Assembly: GCA_014218235.1 (NCBI GenBank)
Contig: CM024759.1
Coordinates: 5,534,712-5,598,711 of the forward strand
Direction of reading: 5' to 3'
Length of the DNA: 64,000 bases
Source of the DNA: Colocasia esculenta
Lineage: Eukaryota; Streptophyta; Magnoliopsida; Alismatales; Araceae
Numbering within the stretch: the first letter of the stretch is position 1; each line of letters starts with the position of its first letter. A program made the position numbers and the translations under genes. The notes below the pieces were generated by a model that saw nothing but the letters and a program-made list of their open reading frames with translations, made no database searches and was not told the DNA's origin. Shown piece by piece: positions 20,020 to 32,074 of the stretch.

Positions 20020-22690
20020 ATACGAGAAAATAGAAATATATTTTTAGGAACATAAGCACCTTAAAACATATAGATATTAAACTGGTAGGAATTATCAATC
20101 ATTAAAACACAACAAAAAAGAATTGTAAAAAAGTAAATAATTCTGAAAACTTTGAAATTTGCTTAAAGAAAAAGAAAATGATAGTGTTAAAGCAAGGATA
20201 CATCAAATTGGTAGGGATTAGCAAAAGTACCTTTGTCTACACACTGCCCAAGGCAAGATCTAGAAAGGATAACCCTTTGATTTTTAAAGCACAAATCAAC
20301 AAAACAGTCTATAAAATAGAATGAGAAAATTTATATAAAATCATAACATCTCATTTTTTTTAAAATATGTCATTAACAAAATTCGGCCAAACCAATTAAT
20401 TGCCCCTTTTTCAAGCCTCAAACAATTAAATAAAACATAAAAGTCTATAAAACAGATATCTTCTACTGTTACCCTGCCCATAACAACTTTAGGAAGCTAA
20501 ACTCTAACACCTGTGCATCCTAATACAAAAAAAAAATCATTTAGGTATAATATTCAGAAAAATAATGAAGATTGTTATGAATAACCTGACGGTGCCATGG
20601 ATGTGTAGGAGTTCTATACAAAATATAGCAAAGCAAAACAAACTATATATATAGAAATTATGGATGTTCTGAACAAATTACCACAAACTATATATACAGT
20701 AAGTCAAACAGAAAAGTTATATAAGAGAAGAAAAGCAGAGTTCTTCTACTGTTATTACTTACTGCCTTATAAGTTTATTTAGAATCAAAGGCACCAACTT
20801 AGAATAGGGATAAAGAGTAAGTTATTTAACTACTTACTCATCTATACAATTGTCAGAATAAAGAGTAAGTTTTTTTAGAAACAAAGGCACCAACTTAGAC
20901 TAGGGAGAAAGCCATCGACCAAATATTTTCCAATTGTCAGAATAAATAGTAAGTTCATTACTCTCCTTCCACAGTCCTATTGGTATTTCCTATTACTCAT
21001 GATATAAAAATGATTTCTTGCTAACTTATGGAGACCCTAGGAAGAAGATTGCATGTGTTCCATTTTTTATGATATTATTATTCGATTAAGTTCATTATCC
21101 AAGTTAACTAAAGATACTCATTTAAGTAGAATCATGGATTCGAAAATGGATTGGTAAGGTGAAGGTGTTTCTTCCCTTCTAATTAGAACTAAATAATTAG
21201 AACATTGAGAACTATATAAATAGCTCTTATCAACCAAAGTCACTAGATTTTGAAAGAAATCACCACAAACCCTAAACTTAATATGTTCACACAGAGCTTA
21301 ATTGTATGAACTACATTTAACCTGTAAAATTCCAATTGAACAGAATACTTAACCTATTAATATGATGCTAACCTTGGAAATCTATATAGTTTTTCCATTC
21401 TATAAGTTGTAATATGGTTAAGAACAGCAGACACCTTCAAATGGTTAACACATCTCATATGCAGAAAAATCTAATGACAATCATAAGGCACAGGGATATC
21501 TAAAAAATTATATAGGTGCATAGGATTTCAGAAACACTTAGGTATAACATTTCAGAAACATAAGCATAAATGAAATTAACATGCACATTAAAACCCATGA
21601 ATGTGTAGGGGTTCAATACAAATCTTATATATATATAGCTCTTAACAACTAAAGTAAGTGAATAAATCAACACAAATTATAATCTTAAAAATCATAACAT
21701 AAAAATAAAATTTAATAAAATATATACATCACTGATGTAATTCCAATTGAATTAAAACCTTTTAAAAGGAATCACTGATGGTATAAAGAAAATATTTGTG
21801 GTTAATTTTCCTAGAACGCTATCCAATTTCCAAACATTACCTTGAGCAGCAGTACATATAACTGGGAATGAGAGTTAAGAGCAAATTTGACATTAACAGA
21901 ATCCATTCCTAAATATGTATGTCCCCCAACTACATTACATGTAATTGGAAATGAGAGTTAAGAAAGAGTGGCATCAATTATTGAGGTTTGTGGACTGTGG
22001 CGCAGCGACAGGACTCTAGGATTATTGAGGTCTTTCTATAGTATTTTTCCATTTGTGTTGAGGAGACTTAATTGCTGACATGGTAGGGAATATGTGTTCT
22101 TTTTGTATTGGTGGGGGCTGTTCTTTTTTCTTTTTTTTGAGGAAGAGGAAATCTCTTTTATCCCTCTTGATTGTACTGTCTCTATTTATTTTGAAGTAGA
22201 ACTTGTTTCTTGTAATGCAACTCTAAATAATAATTTAACAACGGTATGTATATAGGCAATTTGAAATATTTTAAAAAAGAATTTAAATAACCAATTAAAC
22301 AATAATTATATATTAGAGATTTCTGAAAATTCAGAAATAGTTAAAACATATAAATTCCATAAATATCAAACCCAAAAAATTTCTAATTTCACTAAAAATG
22401 TCTCTGCACATTGATATTTTGATTTAGTAGCTTAAATTCAATTTTCTGTACACTGGAAAAGAACATCTGAACAAAATGATATTAAAATTGAAATATATGT
22501 ACATAACACCTTAAACATATTTCCAAATTGTTTTTTATATGCATATAACACCTTTTGAACACACCACTATATAATCTGAAATCACGTTCTGGAAAAAGAA
22601 CTATGACTGAGCGCTCCTCTTCTGGTCTCTGGATACTATCAGCATATATAAAAACTTTGTTGAAAGTTGGATGGATAGTAAGCATTTTAA
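20020..22690. other. AT-rich intergenic or intronic stretch
   Basis: There are no convincing genes. A 100-bp block with GGCACCAACTTAGA occurs twice (about 20775 and 20873). A minus-strand ORF at 22482-22727 (FIYADSIQRPEEERSVIVLF) ends partly inside a solo LTR; its amino-acid order looks coding-like, but I cannot name it. The rest is A/T homopolymer-rich, possibly introns of the multifunctional-protein remnant. Confidence 0.5.
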
Positions 22691-22694
22691 CACC

Positions 22695-23478
22695 TGATGG
22701 GAAATGAAAAGCTGTACACTCGAGCACAGGTACAATTCGACCCGATCCGTGTTTATCAACGGAGGAGGTGTTCGCCTACGACTTCGGCTTCCATTTGGCT
22801 AGAGGACGAGTTATTGCTTTGTTGATGTATTTTCTTTTATTTGGTACCTTAGTTGGGGGTTGTTTGGCCCATGGTTTGCCGAGTCGGAATCGGAAGGCGA
22901 ATTGGGTTGCTCCTGATTCGCCCCGATTCCCCCCGAATCGGTGCGAATCGCACCGATTCGCATGGGTATATTATATATAATATATATAATATGATATATA
23001 TATATTGCAGATATATTATATGTATTACATATATGATATAATATTATATATATATTTATATTATATATAAAAGGGAATCGGGGCGAATCAGGCGAATCAG
23101 GGATCGGGTTTCCCCTGATCCGCTCCGATTCGGGGGAATCGGGCCGATTCGCCCCGCCATGACAAACCATGGTTTGGCCCATTAGGGCCCAATAGGGCCT
23201 TTTCCATTTTCTATGTATTTTAGGATGCGATTTTACCCCTTTTTGGTCCTTGGGGTACTTTGGTCCTTTTTGTAAAAGGTACCCTAGGGTTTTGTGTCCC
23301 CTCCCCTATTTATATGCTTGTACATCCCTTGGGGAGAGGCAATGAAGATGAAAAGTAAAAAAAACCCTTGTTGTGTGTGCCGCCGCTGTGAGAGCTGCCT
23401 CCTTCCTCTCCTTCTTTCTCGGGTGAGACTCCCTAGGCGTGAGGCCTGTCCCCTCCTTCCCCACTTGGTCCCGCATCA
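22695..23478 (+). mobile_element. solo LTR with ACACC target duplication
   Basis: The 784-bp sequence starts TGATGGG, ends CCCGCATCA and is flanked by ACACC on both sides (22690-22694 and 23479-23483). Its beginning aligns with LTR 3 at 8334 and its end CCCGCATCA matches LTR 3 at 11090, so they belong to related families. A TATA-like CTATTTATATGC lies near 23307. An internal inverted pair flanks 22880-23160 (GAATCGG repeats around an ATAT-rich core), giving a strong hairpin. Confidence 0.88.
22905..23160. repeat. GAATCGG-rich inverted repeat around (AT)n core
   Basis: Several ATTCGCC / GGCGAAT and GAATCGG / CCGATTC words on the left (22905-22965) pair with words on the right (23072-23155). 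A TATA-rich centre lies between them (22966-23070). It lies inside the solo LTR upstream of its TATA box, the same relative place as the palindrome array of LTR 1 and LTR 2. Confidence 0.7.
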
Positions 23479-23483
23479 ACACC

Positions 23484-26300
23484 TATATATGGCCATGTTA
23501 TTTTGTGTATTTTTTTGGATAACCTTATGTTCATATATTTGGTAGCTATCAATGAAGGGTATTTGCTGCCACTTCACTTTTGAGAGTGAGTTTTCTTATT
23601 GCAGTATAGATAGATCACAGGCTGCTGCTTCTTCAAGCCATGACTCATCATCGTTGCTAACTAGGAAGGGTAAGGGAAGGCATCCATCTCCATCACATAA
23701 AATCTCTGTGGATGATGTGTTATGTCTTTCTCTTTTTTTCACCTTGCCCATATGGTAAAAGTTCTTTTGTTCATTTCATCTAGGAAGAAGAAAGAAGAAG
23801 ATGAACATCAATCTCTTATTTTATGTGCATTAGATGTCTGAGACGTAGGCTGTTATTGGTCATTTTGGAGTGGGTGTTCCTATACTGCAGTTCACTCACT
23901 CACTCACAGTAGTTGTGAGGAACTGACAATGGTGAAACCTCCTTGTGGGTTGCAGTGTGCATGATTTCATGTGTCACATGAGACTGTTTAGCAGGATAAG
24001 CAGGTGCCAGGCAATGGTGGTCGGATGATTTAGATGATTTCCCTTGTTTAATATAGATAGCTGGGATAAGGATTAAAAACATGATTAAATGGGAGATATA
24101 GTGATAAATGAATGATAACACAGATGCAGACTGGGAACTACAAAAAGAGAGAGAGAGAGAGAGAGAGCAAAAAATAAAAGAAAACTTGTTTTTAGTGTGC
24201 TTTCCCAGATGTGTGTCCTTTTCAGTGTATTGAATTCCAACCGTTTTTTCATACTTTTACTTTCAGTTGTTTTTTGAAAATATTTTGTTCACTTACAGGT
24301 TTTTCTTTTTGGATAATTTGACTGGATGTGAGATTCTTATGGTTGGATTGTGTTTTGCATATGATTTGACTGGATGTGAGATTTGACTAGTAAGTAGGAA
24401 ACATATTCCATTGGAGAAGGGCAATTTGCTGATGGTTGGATTGTGTTTTGCATATGATATACATGTGTGAACACTTTGAGTAGTCTGCAAACAGCTGGTC
24501 ATGCAAAAGGAGGGACAACACAAGTGTCATATGAGCACACTCATGGTATATCCTCTAAGAAACAATGGTACCGTTGACCCTCATCTTGCCCATGAAACTG
24601 CTTAGTCAGTATCAGTATAGTTCTCATTGTCATGTGATATATATATATATATATATGATCCTTTATAAATGATCCATCTTCAGTAATGATATGATAATTT
24701 CCTTGCCTATCAGATGGGAGGACATTGACCACTGCAGCTTCTCAGTTGAAGATTTTTAGTTCTGCCGATTATAAGAAGATTCAGAAATTTTCTGGTCATC
24801 AATTGAGAGTTTTAAAATAAACCAATTCCCAATAAACCTTCCACTCAAAAACACAGAGAAATTTGGTCTTGTGTTCAAAATCACCTGGAAGGCTGGAACA
24901 TCAATTTGCATGACCTGAGAATTTTTTTACTACCCATGAACTCTATAAGCACCAGATCACTTAGAAGTCAAAAAAAGATATGTTGTCTTTTCTATCTATC
25001 TGATGCCATTTCTAAGACTTTTTTTGAAGATGATGCAATGTATTTATTTCGAAGATGAATCACACACAAGTTAATTGAATTTTTTGTTAATCTGATGCTA
25101 ACCATTTAAATTTATACAGTTTTGACATTCTATAAGTTATAAGATATAAGAAAAAGGGCTACTACTGCTTAATATCTTAATTGAATTTTCTTTTACAAAT
25201 AGTTGTTATAGAATATATGCAAAAAATAAATATAACCCACCTAATAAATGGAAAATGATAACCTTAACTGAATAAAGAGAGAGAGAGAGAGAGAGAGAGA
25301 CTGAAAATCTATGGGCAATTATGCTATTCAAACAGTACAGTGGGCCAAAGTTACTTGGAGAATGCAGTGAACAAAACAACATTGAAATGATGAAAATGAA
25401 AAGCAAAAGCATTAATCCAAATGTTCAGGCTTCAAAATCCAGAGAATAATGTTTTCTTTTTTCTGTTTAATAAGTGATCATCCAGGGATGATCTGTGATG
25501 CAAGTTGAGGGAGAAAAGTCATAAAACTATATAATGCTATGACAAAGCTATAGACAAACTATATTATAGGAAAAAATTACATAACAGAGCATATAAACCT
25601 ATGACAAAGCATTAAAACTCAAATAGGAAGAAAGATTTAAAAGTTGCACCTCCTTGCGAATGTTTTAGAAGCAATCCACCAAATTAAGCTCCTTGATCTA
25701 CTACAGACGCCTGAAAAAGCAAAGGACTTTAGAAATTAACCTCCCAGTAAAGTCAACCAACAAAATTACAAATAGTTCCTAACATAACATAAAAGTAATA
25801 ATAAGACAACTAACTTCTTACATACATGCTCAAAAAGTACATTGTAAAAAACAATGAGAGTGTTTACAGGTTCATTTAAACAATGAGAAAATAGTAAAGC
25901 ATAGTTGACCACTCCTATTCATATGCACAAAGTATAAAAGCTACTTAACCTTGGTATAGGTTAAAGTGAATGTTTACAGGTTCATTTAAAATCGACTCCT
26001 ATTTACATGCACAAAGTATAAAAACTGCTGAAAATGGGCAGACTAACCCACAATCACGAAGACATTAATCATGCCCAATGGAGTTTCTTTGTGATCACAC
26101 ATACAATACAACCTTCTCACTTAAGAATGGTGATGATATATATATTCCCTCGTGTGTGTGTCTCCTTTGGAAATGTTGTAGTTAATCCTCCATCATGGCT
26201 TCCCTCCAAACAGACTGCGCTTTAATAAGAACACAGCAACCTTTATTGTTTTTTGATATCGATTTTTCAAATGAAATTTCTATATAGACATATTCGTCTA
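23484..26300. other. AT-rich stretch with microsatellites, no clear gene
   Basis: It contains (GA)n at about 24148-24168, (TA)n at about 24638-24656 and (GA)n at about 25275-25300. A locally duplicated 'TTTGACTGGATGTGAGATT' occurs at about 24318 and 24364, and a 'GGTTCATTTAAA' block is doubled near 25869 and 25979. ORFs are short and atypical. A piece at 23600-23700 (SSHDSSSLLTRKGKGRHPS) looks vaguely exon-like but is unidentified. Confidence 0.5.
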
Positions 26301-26329
26301 CTAATTCTTTTTTCTATGTTTCTGCTGCA

Positions 26330-27190
26330 TGACCAATCCACACTGGGGCTGTGGATTGCCCTCCTCCAACCTTTCTCCTTTCTGGGCCTGTGGCGTACAG
26401 GGACAGCCTTTCTGAGTTGGTCGCTCTCTCCCATGTTGCATCTCCTAGTTTGTGTTGGTCACACTGGTGGAGAAAGGGGCTTCCATTTGTATCGGTAGCA
26501 GAGCTCTCACTCTCATAACCTGGAAGAAGCTGATGCAAGGGAAGAGGGGGCTTGCGCCTGCGAAGGGGAGGACTGCGCCTGCGAAGGGGAGAGAAGTTAG
26601 TGCGAGAAGGGTGCGCCTACGAACTCCAAAGGAGAAAGGTCGGCGTCTACGCTGCACTGCCGCTGTGTACCTGCATCTACGGCGGAGGGAGAGGGGGCTC
26701 CACGGGCCTGTGGCACCGGCACCTCTCTACAGCGTTGCTGTGACCCTGTGTGCCTGCCTACGGCGGAGGGAGAGAGGTTCTGTGGCTTCTGCCTCCTGCC
26801 GTTCCACGGCTGCAGGACTTGAAGTGCCCAAATGGGGATCATTAGGGTTATTTCAGTTCAATTGGTCCGGTTCTGGCTTCTCCGGTTAGAAACTGATGCG
26901 AACCATTTAAATTTAAACCGGTTCAAGTAGGTTCCCTGACCCAATATTATAGAGATTTAAACCACCAAACTGAACCGGTTTCTCGGGTCGGACCGATAAA
27001 TGAACAGTCCTCGGTTTCTATGATCTTGCGCGAAGCTGAGCGGATAGTGAGTCCAGCCTTGTCTGCTATGTCTAGATTTGGTGTCAGGTGGTTGTTGAAC
27101 AATAAAAATGACCACGGATGTTTGCCAGAAGAGATGGTGACGGTCCATTGTATAGTGGTCCAACAAGTGGTTAGTTGAGATCCATGACGG
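26330..27190. other. GC-rich stretch with a basic ORF, probably non-coding
   Basis: A plus-strand ORF at 26452-26889 encodes an Arg-rich protein with a doubled segment (LHLRRRERG... and CLRRRERG...). Overlapping frames are equally open, so base composition explains it. The flank 26860-27000 has CCGGTT/AACCGG words in inverted order, like the stretches at 36370-36500 and 46860-47000, suggesting ends of repeats. Confidence 0.35.
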
Positions 27191-27199
27191 CAACTAACT

Positions 27200-27664
27200 G
27201 GTTAGATAGCACAGGCAAAAGGGTGGCTGAACCTAACACAGTGGTTGATAGCTACCGACAAAAAGGGGTTGACTCCAACAAATTAATTAGGTGGCCTGTT
27301 CAAGAAGCCAAGTGGATTATAGTTAAAGTAACCCCATGGTTACTTAAATAGCAACATGATCCGGGCATCCTCTTTCAAGTTAAACAAGGTCTTCAAGTGA
27401 TACCAAGTACCCCGAACAAATCAAAGTCCAAGGGAGAACAAATCTCCACACAAGATATGGCACGAAAAAAATCCGGCAGCACAAAGTCTATAAGACCAAA
27501 TGCGAAGAACAAGTACAAGTACAAATCCGGCACAGAAGCTCCAAGGATTTGCAAATCCAAATTTCCCGCCCGAGAAAACTCTGAGAAGAAGCGGAACCTC
27601 CAACACTTCAAGCATGTAAACACCTCTAAAATGAGGGATATGGGGGCCTATTTATAGGCAAAAC
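27200..27664. other. unassigned sequence left of LTR 2
   Basis: The stretch has a TATA-like CCTATTTATAGG near 27649 and an ORF at 27397-27657 without recognised domain. It may be the truncated start of LTR 2 or a neighbouring LTR. The expected start TGTGGACAC seen in LTR 1 is not present here. Confidence 0.3.
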
Positions 27665-27674
27665 CCCTCCCCCC

Positions 27675-27936
27675 TTAACCGATGGAAGTACCATCGGTTA
27701 AGGGGATTTTTTCCCCTAACCGATGGAGCTACCATCAGTTAAGGGGACTGTTTCCCCCAACCGATGGGAGCACCATCGGTTAGGGGGAGTTTTTCCCCCA
27801 ACCGATGGGAGTACCATCGGTTGAGGGGAATTTCCCCTTTAACCGATGGGAGCACCATCGGTTAAGCCCTTAACCGATGGTACCACCATCGGTTAAAGGG
27901 GGTTTCCCCTCCAACCGATGGGGGTACAATCGGTTA
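27675..27936. repeat. array of seven CCGATGG-N5-CCATCGG palindromes
   Basis: Palindromes lie at about 27677, 27717, 27758, 27799, 27840, 27868 and 27912, most spaced 41 bp, with arms as in the 6017-6518 array and different loop bases (e.g. GAAGTAC, GAGCAC). One arm base differs in two units (CAGTTA at 27737; ACAATCGG at 27926). Spacers again pair (GGGGATTTTTTCCCC). Confidence 0.95.
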
Positions 27937-27984
27937 GAGGGGGGGTGCCACCTCCTACGCATGTAAAGGGAGGGGGGCCTTCCC

Positions 27985-27994
27985 CTATAAAAGG
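27985..27994 (+). promoter_or_regulatory. TATA box of LTR 2
   Basis: CTATAAAAGG lies about 50 bp downstream of the last palindrome, as in LTR 1. Transcription would start near 28015-28025. Confidence 0.7.
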
Positions 27995-28319
27995 CCCCCT
28001 ATTCCCCCCAAGAAAAGGTGCATCTCCCGGGCTCCAGCTTAGCCATCCCCCCCTTTTGCGCAGTGCTGTCCCCCTGCTGTCCAAAAATCTCAGAAATTCC
28101 CAAGAAATAGAAAAAACCCTTCTTCCTCTTCCAAAAGCCCATCCACTTGTTCCTCAAGTCCCCTTTGCTTGGCGTGAAGGTACCGACCCCTTCTCCCCGT
28201 TCGGTGAAAAGCGTGGAACACCCGATAAGGCAAAAACAACCAGGAGATCGTCTTCATACGACATCGGCATCTCCTTTATCCCCCTTTATGGAGGGCTTCT
28301 CAAAATCATGGCGCGGTCC

Positions 28320-28515
28320 CTGCCCCCACATCGAGCAAGACTCTGTAGGGGAGATATCCTTCGGAGTTTAAATACCATCCATATCGAGCAAGACTCTATG
28401 GATACACGGTATTTAAATACCCTTGTTCTCGTGCTCTAAATGCCTCCATATTGAGCAAGACTCTATGGGTATGCGCATTTAGATGCATATGGTCTCCCCG
28501 CCCGTCGAGCAAGAC
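28320..28515. repeat. GAGCAAGACTCTATGG short repeats
   Basis: Four copies of (T/C)GAGCAAGACT(CT)(G/A)(T/G)(A/G)GG occur at about 28331, 28386, 28454 and 28506. They alternate with self-complementary GGTATTTAAATACC-like words, so this part of the presumed RNA leader may also be strongly structured. Confidence 0.75.
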
Positions 28516-28533
28516 TACGGGATGGTGGATATT

Positions 28534-29330
28534 GTGCTTATATGTATATGTTTCTTAGAGGATACTCTGCCCAAGCGGAGGTTCTGCCCAAGAACATATT
28601 CATATAATCACAAATTTGTGTTCATATGTATATGTTTCTTGAAAGAGACTCTGCCCAAGCAGAGATGCCGCCTAAGAACATATCCATAAAACTACAAATT
28701 TGTGCTTATATGCGTATGTTTCTTAGGGGAAACTCTGCCTAAGCAAAGGTTCTGCCCGAGAGCATATCCATATAACCACACACTCGTGCTCATGTGTATA
28801 TGTTTTCTTAAGGACACTCTGTCTAAGCGGAGGTTCTGCCCGAAAATATACTCATATGTTCACAACTCCGTGCTTATATGTATATATTTCCTGAAAGGAA
28901 ACTCTGCCTAGGCAGAAGTCCTGCCGCAGATACGTCCATATATTCATAAATATTGTGCTTATATGTGTATATTTCTAAAGGGAAACTCTGCTCAAGCGGA
29001 GATTCTGCCGAAAATATATCCATATACTCACAAAAGAGTTGTGCCCATATGGGTATTTTCTTGGGGAGGAACTCCGTTTTGACAGAGATCCTGTAGAAAA
29101 TATATCTATATGTTCACAAAATTATGTTGATGTGAATATGTCTTCTAAAAAAAACTCTGCCTAAACAGGGGTTCTGCCCAAAGATATATTCATATGTTCA
29201 AAATATGTGTTCATATGATTGTATCTCACGGAGACATCCTGTTTATACAAGAACTCTCCTCAAAAAATACTATCATATGTTCATTAAGCTCATACTCATA
29301 TATTTGCGTAATAATTCTACCCATGCGGGA
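28534..29330. repeat. 84-bp tandem array in LTR 2
   Basis: Nine to ten diverged units begin GTGCTTATATGTATATG (about 28534, 28618, 28702, 28785, 28870, 28955 and on), each with ACTCTGCC-AAGC-GAG and TTCTGCC. The period of 84 keeps one frame, giving ICICFLKETLPKQR-like peptide repeats over several ORFs. Homology to the 4860-5610 array shows it is a family trait. Confidence 0.85.
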
Positions 29331-30065
29331 GCGTTGCCCAAATTCTCAGCATATACCAAAGCCCGGATAAATTCAAGGGCACACATTTATTCATACCTCA
29401 TCCACATAAAATTCTAAAGCAAAAAATATGCACGGCACCAAACAAATCTACAGGTATATTCCCGTTCTTCTCCCCAAAAAGAAATCATATTTTGAACCCC
29501 AAAAAGGAGCTTTCATACTCTTCCAAAGTGCAGTTTTTTAAAACGGAATATTTCAAGGAACAAATCATTCTTCCAAAAATAAAAGATAATCATGTATGAT
29601 AATATAAAAAGTTGAAAAGGGAAACATCACATCAGAATTTTCTAGAAATGCATATTTTTCCTCGACTTTACTATGAATGGTATTCGGGTTAAAATTGATG
29701 TCAAATAACATCAATGGCTTTTAACTCGATGTAAACAAAACATCGATTCCGATCGATGAAAACAGAGGTCCAGCACACGCTACCCTAATCGCCTGACAAA
29801 TAAATCACGCGGAATCTAAGAAGTTCAGATTATAAACCGACGCACCCCGTCCATTTTCATGGACATCCAATTTTCTCTCCGCACTGTGCGGATTTCTACT
29901 TCTGTCTGCTAGACAGGCTGGCACGCCCCGCAAGGCAAAGAAAAGAAAAAGAAATCAATCTAACACAATCCACCAAACAATAAAGAAGAAAGAGAAAACA
30001 TCACAAACGAACCATATGCTCGCGATAAATCCTCCGTGAGATTCCCGTTTCCGCGTGTCCACAGC

Positions 30066-30082
30066 TGGCACGCCCGGTGGGA
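30066..30082 (+). other. primer-binding-site-like region after LTR 2
   Basis: TGGCACGCCCGGTGGGA follows the LTR end GTGTCCACA by two bases and is identical to the site beside LTR 1. Confidence 0.6.
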
Positions 30083-30108
30083 CCTCTTCTCACCGTTCAT
30101 AATAAAAT

Positions 30109-32074
30109 GGTCGAGATATGTGCATATTCTCATGAAAATTCTGATCCTGATGATTTTCCTTTAAGGTGCTCGTGCAAACAAAAAGCAAACTTCAAAGCGT
30201 TGGAGATGGCCGTCACCTATGGACCGCTCGTCGTCAACACCCATGCCAGGTTCGGCTACCTGACAACTCCAATCGTTTTCGGGGACTTTCCAGCAGTCGT
30301 CGGATCCCCTTACTTCCTAGGGGTGGTTCCGGCCCATCAAGAGGAGGATGCTGTTCAAAAGTCTCCCTCGAACAAATCAATAAAGAAGATCGGCAAAATC
30401 CATACCAATATCAAAGTTCATCCTGCAACTGTCAAGAGGGGCACCCAAATGCCCTCGGAAGATGATGCTGCTAAAGGGGGTGAACCCCACTCAACTCAAG
30501 TTCGGACCTACTCGGTTCAGATGATTTCCTCCACCATTGTGGCTCCCGTCCCCTCACGACGGGGGCAATACAAACATCACAAAAGCAAAAAGGTGTCTGC
30601 TGCCACCTCCAGATCCGGCAAATCCATCATGATCGGAAGCCTGCGGGTGCGGCTTGACGGAAGACACTCCTCGTGATAGGTGTCTGCTGCCACCTCCAGA
30701 TCCGGCAAATCCATCATGATTGGAAGCCTGCGGGTGCGGGTTGACGGAAGACCACCTATCACTCCTCGTGATAGGTATGTTCCAACAATTCCAACCTCGA
30801 ACCGCTTCTCAGCTCTGTGGTGGTTCCGAGGAAAACATGAAGACTCCATGGTAAAGGCCGGTGTCAAGCAGAAGACGCGGTGATTTACCAAGCTCAAACA
30901 AATTTGGGTTCCCAAAAGGGAGACCCAGAAGTTCAAAAAAGACCAAGAAATGGCATCAAAGGTGGTCAAGGGGAAAAGCAACATCAAAAATACTTCTCTT
31001 CAGCACACCGAATCTGAACACCCCAAAGGACAAAAGAGGAAAGGAGTGTACAAAAAATCAAATTATACTCCCCAAGGCCCAGAAAATATCCGGGTAGTCA
31101 AAGAAAATCCAGTTCAACAATCCAAAGCTCGCGTATCGGTCTTCGACCGCATACCGCGAATCTCAGTATTTGACAGGCTGGGGGCAATTCCTTGGGCAGC
31201 TCAGGAAAAACCCAAGCTTATAATATTCTCATGTTATGCCTCTGGAAGAGACTCTGGTGAACCGGCGGAACAAATCGCAGAAGCCACTCCAAATATCCTT
31301 ACAGAGGCTATTCACCCCAACACCAGACAATTTGCCAGAAGAACTCGTCAACTCGGCGGGCAAGCTGGCACGTTTAGTCAAGCTCCTCCTCGGAATGACT
31401 CTCAACATAAGGAAACTCAAATCCCCTTCTTTGAAGAAACAAATATTCAAATCGAGGAAGGCGGACCTTCTACTCCCGCTATTAACCTCGTCACTGACTT
31501 GCCAACAAAGGAAAATTTTCAAGCAATGTCGGATGACGACAAATATGAAGTCATGCAACAGTGGCGGTCTGAAATGGCCTCACTGGTCAATGAAATGAGA
31601 CGACTGGCGACTTCAAGCCTTCGGCAATCTATGGAGCCAACTTCCACTCAGCCTCAACATTCAAGTCAACATCCGGGTGGATCTGACCTAGCAAATAATC
31701 TGGCGGCTTCTTCGAGTGGTCTTCTTCCTCAAGCTACGGGTCAGGATATTAATGACCCGTCCAATATTATACCTCTTCAAATGGGAGCAGTGCAGAATAT
31801 TGTCATATAAAGGCATGAAATAAAGAAGATTATGGAAGAGATATTCGCTCAGCAGGGCAAAGGTATTCAGGTTGCGGGCTTATATTTTGTCCCGTATTCT
31901 ATACATCATCAATTCAAGAAGCTGCCAAAGGCATGCCCTAAAATCCCCAAACTAGACAAGTTTGATGGACATGGGTCCCCAATGGAGCATGTGGCTCATT
32001 ATCTTACTGCTATGGGTGATCTCGCCGCCGACGAGACATATCTCCTTAGATATTTTGCAACTTCTTTGATCGGA
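30109..32074 (+). pseudogene. gag region of palindrome-array retroelement, interrupted
   Basis: ORF pieces at 30077-30676, 30950-31810 and 31832-32074 follow one another in the order of the minus-strand copy at 1-3545: MAVTYGPLVVNTHARFGY, then RYVPTIPTSNRFS, then SGLLPQATGQDINDPSNI, then SIHHQFKKLPKACPK and GSPMEHVAHYL. The frame is broken by an 86-bp tandem duplication near 30592-30763 and by stops around 30890 and 31810. At about 32074, inside the segment RYFATSLI that precedes the capsid core, the element is cut by foldback sequence; the rest of gag and pol is absent. The product would be a structural particle protein if intact. Confidence 0.75.
30592..30763. repeat. 86-bp tandem duplication in gag
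   Basis: GGTGTCTGCTGCCACCTCC occurs at 30592 and 30678, followed by the same 86 bp with two or three changes. Eighty-six is not a multiple of three, so the second copy shifts the frame, explaining the stop at 30676. Confidence 0.9.

Larger units (their letters stand above)
27665..30063 (+). mobile_element. LTR 2 of palindrome-array retroelement family
   Basis: This plus-strand counterpart of LTR 1 has, in order, seven CCGATGG palindromes, TATA box CTATAAAAGG (27985), short repeats with GAGCAAGACTCTATGG, the 84-bp array (28534-29330), a stretch shared with LTR 1 (CTATGAATGGTATTCG near 29674), CTGTCTGCTAGACAG with GGCACGCCCCGC (29900-29930), and the end GTGTCCACA (30055-30063). It lacks the 24-bp array of LTR 1. 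The 5' boundary is uncertain. Confidence 0.7.

Noticed and set aside
22980..23070. Possible origin-like or matrix-attachment AT block
   Set aside because: It is the AT core of an inverted repeat within a solo LTR; nothing else supports such a role.
26452..26889. 145-codon basic ORF as a gene
   Set aside because: Three overlapping frames are equally open, there is no recognised domain and no promoter or splice support.
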